A stretch of DNA of 64,000 nt. It comes from Candidatus Gastranaerophilales bacterium (GTDB taxonomy: Bacteria; Cyanobacteriota; Vampirovibrionia; Gastranaerophilales; Gastranaerophilaceae). The notes beneath the pieces are model-generated. The model did no database searches. It saw only the letters and a list, made by a program, of their open reading frames with translations, and had not been told where the DNA came from. Within the stretch, counting starts at the first letter, position 1. Each line of letters starts with the position of its first letter. Shown one piece after another: positions 59,876 through 64,000 of the stretch. A program made the position numbers and the translations under genes. Where the stretch lies: NCBI GenBank assembly GCA_944325635.1, contig CALVBD010000001.1, positions 558,001 to 622,000 on the forward strand, read 5' to 3'.

Positions 59876-61438
59876 ATGGCTTTAACTATACATTCACTAA
59901 AACAGGAAAAAACTTTTGACAACAAAGATTTTATAACAATCGGTTCAAACCCTCAGTGCGATTTTCATATTGATTTAGGGGAAGATTGTATGCTCACCGT
60001 GCATTTTGATAAAACCGGAACAAAGTGCGTTGTGACAAATAATTTCCCGAATAATAAAATCCTCTTTAAAGGACAGCCGATAAAAGAAAGAATTGTCTTT
60101 GACAACGTCTGCAAGCTTCTTGTGGCAGACAGCGACGAATTTATCAGCATGAAGCTTTCTCCTGATAAACGCACCGCAACAACATCCCCGCAGCAGACAC
60201 AGGTAAAAATGGTTGAAAACCCTGTTCTTACAAAACTCGAAAAAAATAAATCCGAACTTGAAAAATACCGTATTGCAATCACAAAACAGATTGCATTTTC
60301 CGTAAGCGATATAAAAAAACGACTTTCCGTTAGCACGAAAACAGGAATATTTTTGAATATAGCCTTATTTGTAAGTTCAGTAGTGACAGCATTCGGGATA
60401 ACAAACTACCTTATGGGGCTTCCGATTGAAATGAGCGCTAATTTCACAAATATGCCGACTAATATAAAAGTTCTGTTTCTTTTCTCAATCGTGGTCTACG
60501 GAGTTTCTCTTATTTTAAAACAGGGGATTTATCTGGCACTGCAGAATATTGAAAGAAGAGAATCAAAATTCGCGCAGAATATAATGCTGACGCTTTCAGG
60601 AATTTTTATGACGGCATTTTACGCCGTTAATATGATTTATTACATGAACCCTGACCACAGGTTTGTATTTGCAGCGCTGATATCTTTATTCTTTATCGGA
60701 TTGAATATAACGATTGCAATAGGATCAGGATACTTCAAATTCAACAACCGCACGCTTTCTATGGAACTTGATAAATTTGAATTCCGTGAGGATTTTGAAA
60801 GAGTGCTGAATGAATACCAGAACTGGATTTCGCGATATGTGAACAGCCTTGGCGATACAAAATTAAACTATATAAAAGATAAAATGTTTATGCTGCAATT
60901 AAAAGGACTCGGAGAAACTATCGTCGGAATTTTGACTGCACCATTTCTTGCGTACGGGGTATCAAATACGCTTGCAATGTGTTTCCCCGAAGCAGCCGGC
61001 TGGGTCAGGATTTCAGGTTTAAGATTCAGTCCCGTATTTCTCGTACTTGCGACAATGCTTATAATTTTTGCGTTCTTCTCCTTCGTAAACAGTTTCCTTT
61101 GCGGGAGAAAAATCTCAGGGTCGGATGTTATAAAACTCGACGGATTCAGAGATTACCTCTCTCACGGAACTGATATTTACGGGTTGGAAAACACACGAAA
61201 AATTAACCTTGAAAAAAATCGTTCGCTGATTATCGGGATTGCGATTATATTTATTGAATTTTCAATGAACGTTTCATATTTTATGACAGAAATCGGCTCC
61301 GATATGCAGGGAATGCTATTGAGCCTTGTGTCAGCGCTTGTTCCGACCGCGCTGTTGATTGCGGAAACCTATATGCTCGGCAAAACAAAATACGATATTG
61401 AAGTAAGCGACAGCCTGCTTGCTAAACTGGATAAATAA
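59876..61438 (+). CDS. FHA-domain multi-helix membrane protein
   Basis: 520 residues. An N-terminal FHA fold (about 1-95): DFITIGSNPQCDFHIDL, TVHFDKTGTKCVVTN and NKILFKGQPIKE; the canonical Arg/Ser of phosphothreonine binding are not both obvious. A coiled linker (TKLEKNKSELEKYRIAI) leads to about eight membrane helices in two blocks (160-290 and 340-510). AGGA precedes the ATG. It links cytoplasmic phospho-recognition to the membrane. It overlaps the next gene by one base (TAATG). Confidence 0.75.
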   Translation: MALTIHSLKQEKTFDNKDFITIGSNPQCDFHIDLGEDCMLTVHFDKTGTKCVVTNNFPNNKILFKGQPIKERIVFDNVCKLLVADSDEFISMKLSPDKRTATTSPQQTQVKMVENPVLTKLEKNKSELEKYRIAITKQIAFSVSDIKKRLSVSTKTGIFLNIALFVSSVVTAFGITNYLMGLPIEMSANFTNMPTNIKVLFLFSIVVYGVSLILKQGIYLALQNIERRESKFAQNIMLTLSGIFMTAFYAVNMIYYMNPDHRFVFAALISLFFIGLNITIAIGSGYFKFNNRTLSMELDKFEFREDFERVLNEYQNWISRYVNSLGDTKLNYIKDKMFMLQLKGLGETIVGILTAPFLAYGVSNTLAMCFPEAAGWVRISGLRFSPVFLVLATMLIIFAFFSFVNSFLCGRKISGSDVIKLDGFRDYLSHGTDIYGLENTRKINLEKNRSLIIGIAIIFIEFSMNVSYFMTEIGSDMQGMLLSLVSALVPTALLIAETYMLGKTKYDIEVSDSLLAKLDK

Positions 61439-62379
61439 TGAACAGAATTATAATCTTATTTTTAATATCATTTGTAACGGTGACGGGGCTAATCGCGGCA
61501 CTTAACCCTAAAATGCAAAAACCTGTACGCTTTGCCGCGGCAAATATGGGGATTGAAAATGTAACAGAAGAAGTTGCAGTAACGAAATCTCCGATTATTG
61601 AAGATACAGGGATTGAAATTCAGGAAGTTGAAATAAAACCGCAGCTTCAAAAAACAGAAATTACAGAGAAAAAAGTTAAAGTCCAGCCTCAAAAGAATAA
61701 AGTTTCAACACAGAGCGTAAAAATACAGCCGCAAAAAACACAAATCAAAGAAAAACAGGTAAAAGTAACCTCTCAGAAAACCCAAACAACAACAACTCCT
61801 GTAAAAACGCAATCCACAAAAGCTTCTCAAACAGCAAAGAATGTCAAAATGCCAGTGGAACTTCCGAAATCAATTCAGGAAATCGTCAAAAACGAAACAC
61901 CTAAAACTACCCAACCACAACCGCAAAAACAAACAACTGTTGCACAAAAAACGACTCCTGCGGTCACATTACCCAAACAGCAGGAAGAACCAAAAACGGT
62001 TCTGACCGAGGAAGAAGAAGTTATCCTGTGGAATAAATGGCGGAGTGACCTGCAAAATCAGGTTATGAAAGATTCCCGTATTGCCGCCCCGATGGGAACC
62101 CGTTTCAGATTTTCGTTCACGGTGGATAAGTTCGGCAATATCTCAAACCTCAGAGTTTGGTCTGATACGCCTTACTTTACGCCGATGGCTGTCAGCAGCA
62201 TAAAACCGGTAATTTTAAGTTATCAGGGTAAAAATATTCTGAAATTTCCAAAAGGCACAAAACGTATTCAAACCAATGTTGTCGGAGGATTTGTGATTGC
62301 AACGTACGAAAAATACAGCAAACCCGACGATTACGCTGATGTAGAAAAGATAAGAAGGTTAAAAAATGTTCAGATGTAG
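61438..62379 (+). CDS. TonB-like periplasm-spanning protein
   Basis: 313 residues. One N-terminal membrane helix (IIILFLISFVTVTGLIAAL), then about 150 residues of Lys/Gln/Thr/Pro repeats (KVKVQPQKNK, KIQPQKTQIKEKQVKV) able to cross the periplasm, and a C-terminal domain (from about 200: WNKWRSDLQNQVMKDSRI, RFRFSFTVDKFGNISNLRVW) like the TonB/TolA C-terminal fold. Coupled on both sides: TAATG with the FHA gene, and a 14-base overlap with the next. Confidence 0.78.
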   Translation: MNRIIILFLISFVTVTGLIAALNPKMQKPVRFAAANMGIENVTEEVAVTKSPIIEDTGIEIQEVEIKPQLQKTEITEKKVKVQPQKNKVSTQSVKIQPQKTQIKEKQVKVTSQKTQTTTTPVKTQSTKASQTAKNVKMPVELPKSIQEIVKNETPKTTQPQPQKQTTVAQKTTPAVTLPKQQEEPKTVLTEEEEVILWNKWRSDLQNQVMKDSRIAAPMGTRFRFSFTVDKFGNISNLRVWSDTPYFTPMAVSSIKPVILSYQGKNILKFPKGTKRIQTNVVGGFVIATYEKYSKPDDYADVEKIRRLKNVQM

Positions 62380-63319
62380 AGAATGCGGATGCGAATTCAA
62401 AGAAAAACCCGACTACTGCGATTGCGGCAATAACACTTTTGACGAAATCCTGCCGCAAAAATCCGCAATTGAAATGCCGGATATAAGACAGATTGTATCG
62501 GTTTTGATATTTGTTCTCTGCCTTATTTTAGCGATAATTCCGTGGACAATCCCAAATAAGCCGCAGCATCAGGAAAAAACCGTAAAAAAAGCACAGCCTG
62601 CATCACAGAAAATTCCTGATATTGAAGATATCTGGAATGATAAACTGCCCAAAGCCGCCGCACCTCTACAAAAAACAGCGCCGGCACCTGTAAAAGTTCA
62701 GCCCGAACCCGCCGCACCAAAACCGGTACAAAAACAAACTACTGTTGTAAAAAAACAAACACCTGCGCAAAAAACTACTGCACCCAAAAAGGTTACAACA
62801 AAAAAAAAGACTACCACTGCCAAACCTAAGACCTCAAAATCTGGGGTAAAACAAACAACTACTCAAAAGCAAACCAAACCAGCACAACAGACTAAAACAA
62901 CACAAAATAAACCGCCAAAGGTTGTTGAAAAAGTTGCGCAGCAGGTTTCTCAGCCGAAACAAACTAAAAAAACAGTACAGCAGAAAAAAACACAAGAGGC
63001 AAAAACAAAACCTGTTGATAAAACGCCTTTAATTAATTATAAAAATGAATTAAGGATAGCGCTCCTTGCAAAATTAAATGTTCCCAATATAACAGGAACA
63101 GGGGATTGCGCCGTAAGTTTTTCAATAGATACCGCAACAGGCAAACTCCTAAACAGAAACTTCATATATAAATCAAGCAACAAATCCGTCAATGATGAAG
63201 TTTACTATATGCTTATGCGGCTTCCGTATTTCAAAAAACCACCTTCCCTCTACAAGGGCGAAACAATAAAAATGAAATTCTATTTTAACAACGGATACTA
63301 TGAAATTAGTTTTATATAG
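62366..63319 (+). CDS. Zinc-ribbon/TolA-like envelope protein
   Basis: 317 residues with an unusual order: a cytoplasmic zinc ribbon (MFRCRECGCEFKEKPDYCDCGNN, two Cys pairs), one membrane helix (IVSVLIFVLCLILAIIPWTI), a long Lys/Thr/Gln/Pro linker (about 70-225, KKQTPAQKTTAPKKVTTKKK-like), and a C-terminal TonB/TolA-type domain (LRIALLAKLNVPNITGTGDCAVSFSID, then YYMLMRLPYFKKPPS). It is the second such protein in a row. The ribbon could receive a signal or a partner in the cytoplasm. Confidence 0.78.
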   Translation: MFRCRECGCEFKEKPDYCDCGNNTFDEILPQKSAIEMPDIRQIVSVLIFVLCLILAIIPWTIPNKPQHQEKTVKKAQPASQKIPDIEDIWNDKLPKAAAPLQKTAPAPVKVQPEPAAPKPVQKQTTVVKKQTPAQKTTAPKKVTTKKKTTTAKPKTSKSGVKQTTTQKQTKPAQQTKTTQNKPPKVVEKVAQQVSQPKQTKKTVQQKKTQEAKTKPVDKTPLINYKNELRIALLAKLNVPNITGTGDCAVSFSIDTATGKLLNRNFIYKSSNKSVNDEVYYMLMRLPYFKKPPSLYKGETIKMKFYFNNGYYEISFI

Positions 63320-63371
63320 TGTTGCCCGATTGTAGAATGCAAATTTTGAACAGGTCTGAAATCATTCATGT

Positions 63372-64000
63372 ATGAAAAAATTACTTGTTCAAATATTATC
63401 ATTTATTATATTAATATTAATTTTAGCAGGCATTGTATGGCTTCTAATTTATATTGATAAGTCTGCACACTACACACGTATTAAAGCCGAGTTCACAGAA
63501 TTGGAGCCGTTTCCTGCACACATGCCGGTATTTTTTAAAGGTTTCCGTATCGGTAAAATTACTAAAATCGAGCCTAAAGACGATTACACTGCAACGCAAA
63601 TGTCAATCACACTTTTCCCGCGAGATTTGAACTTTCCAAAAAATGTTTACGTAAGAGTAAAAAGTTATAAAGATGATTACGACTATGTTGAAATAGAACT
63701 TCCGGAACTTGCAAGCGAACAACTCCTAAAAAGCGGTGATATAATAAAAGGTAAATCAAATGTAACTTTTGAATCACTAATCAGAAAACATGCAGAAAGC
63801 GGTTCTCTTGATTTGATAATTGAAGGTCTAGGAGAGATTACCGATAGTGTTAATAAAGCAGTACAGCAGGCTGACGGCTTACTGGCAGATGTCAGGGCAA
63901 CCCTTAAATCTAATCAAAATTACATTACACTTACGACCAAAAATCTTTCCGAGACAACGGGTTCTTTATATAAAACGAGCCTCAAAATTGACGGTTCAGT
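63372..64000 (+). CDS. MlaD/MCE-family lipid-transport protein, 3' partial
   Basis: 209 residues visible, running off the window. One N-terminal anchor helix (ILSFIILILILAGIVWLLIYID), then the MCE domain (YTRIKAEFTELEPFPAHMPVFFKGFRIGKITKI), and the start of the helical needle (SLDLIIEGLGEITDSVNKAVQQADGLL). MCE proteins form periplasmic tubes for phospholipid traffic. The gap from the preceding gene is 52 bases; no good ribosome site is visible. An ATG at 63368 is out of frame. Confidence 0.9.
   Translation, partial: MKKLLVQILSFIILILILAGIVWLLIYIDKSAHYTRIKAEFTELEPFPAHMPVFFKGFRIGKITKIEPKDDYTATQMSITLFPRDLNFPKNVYVRVKSYKDDYDYVEIELPELASEQLLKSGDIIKGKSNVTFESLIRKHAESGSLDLIIEGLGEITDSVNKAVQQADGLLADVRATLKSNQNYITLTTKNLSETTGSLYKTSLKIDGS

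Overview
The window is AT-rich bacterial chromosome. Everything points to a gut lineage of non-photosynthetic Cyanobacteria, the Gastranaerophilales (Vampirovibrionia, formerly Melainabacteria): many prepilin-like proteins with the N-terminal signature FTLAEVLITLGIIG, several lineage-type membrane proteins carrying a short SFTG/AFKG-like motif, a folate-dependent TrmFO, FolE2, and Gram-negative envelope proteins (MlaD/MCE, beta-barrels, TonB-like C-termini). The taxonomic assignment is inference from gene content; there is no rRNA gene in the window.

Layout. 1-6.3 kb: the end of a GHL10-type glycoside hydrolase, comEC, a long TPR protein and pyrF. 6.5-10 kb: a prepilin with a divergent XRE regulator across a palindromic intergenic region, a GT92-like glycosyltransferase, rmuC. 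10-13.4 kb: a NarL-type response regulator and a soluble histidine kinase, then an anti-sigma / ECF sigma / Spy-like periplasmic protein operon. 13.5-20 kb: lineage-specific membrane proteins, a decayed gene, and trmFO. 20-26 kb: DUF1858 protein, ppiC-pepP-spoU operon, a tRNA-Gly preceded by four tandem hairpin repeats, mscS-rlmH. 26-37.5 kb: a zincin-like protein, a prepilin whose reading frame is broken at an 11-G tract, folE2, a thioredoxin-like protein, a group 2 sigma factor, a U32 peptidase with a YqeG phosphatase, a membrane HExxH protein, an acetyltransferase and a cupin. 37.6-42.3 kb: an operon of three glycine-rich prepilin-like proteins. 42.4-50.6 kb: a GT-C glycosyltransferase, a small redox locus with a divergent HxlR regulator, tRNA-Met, a sugar nucleotidyltransferase, a tRNA-Lys preceded by three tandem hairpin repeats, and aroA. 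50.7-55.2 kb: tRNA-Ser and tRNA-Gln, small hypothetical genes, a nucleotidyltransferase, and a third FTLAEV-type prepilin. 55.2-64 kb: an Lrp regulator with an aminotransferase, two vWA proteins, and an envelope operon (VirB10-like secreted protein, FHA membrane protein, two TonB/TolA-like proteins, then MlaD, which runs off the end).

How it fits together. Type IV pilin-like proteins (six) and ComEC suggest surface filaments and DNA uptake. The 57-64 kb block looks like a cell-envelope module joining cytoplasmic FHA signalling to periplasm-spanning proteins.

The most unusual signals are: (1) at two unrelated tRNA loci, tandem ~98-100 bp units that each contain the 5' end of the downstream tRNA, a conserved insert and a reverse complement of the tRNA D-arm, making a long hairpin whose closing base pairs match the local tRNA; (2) an out-of-frame poly-G tract in a prepilin leader, which would read through at G10, consistent with phase variation; (3) many genes whose -10 box lies only 6-8 nt before the start codon, suggesting leaderless mRNAs; (4) three prepilin N-termini fused to phage-tail-fibre-like glycine-rich domains.
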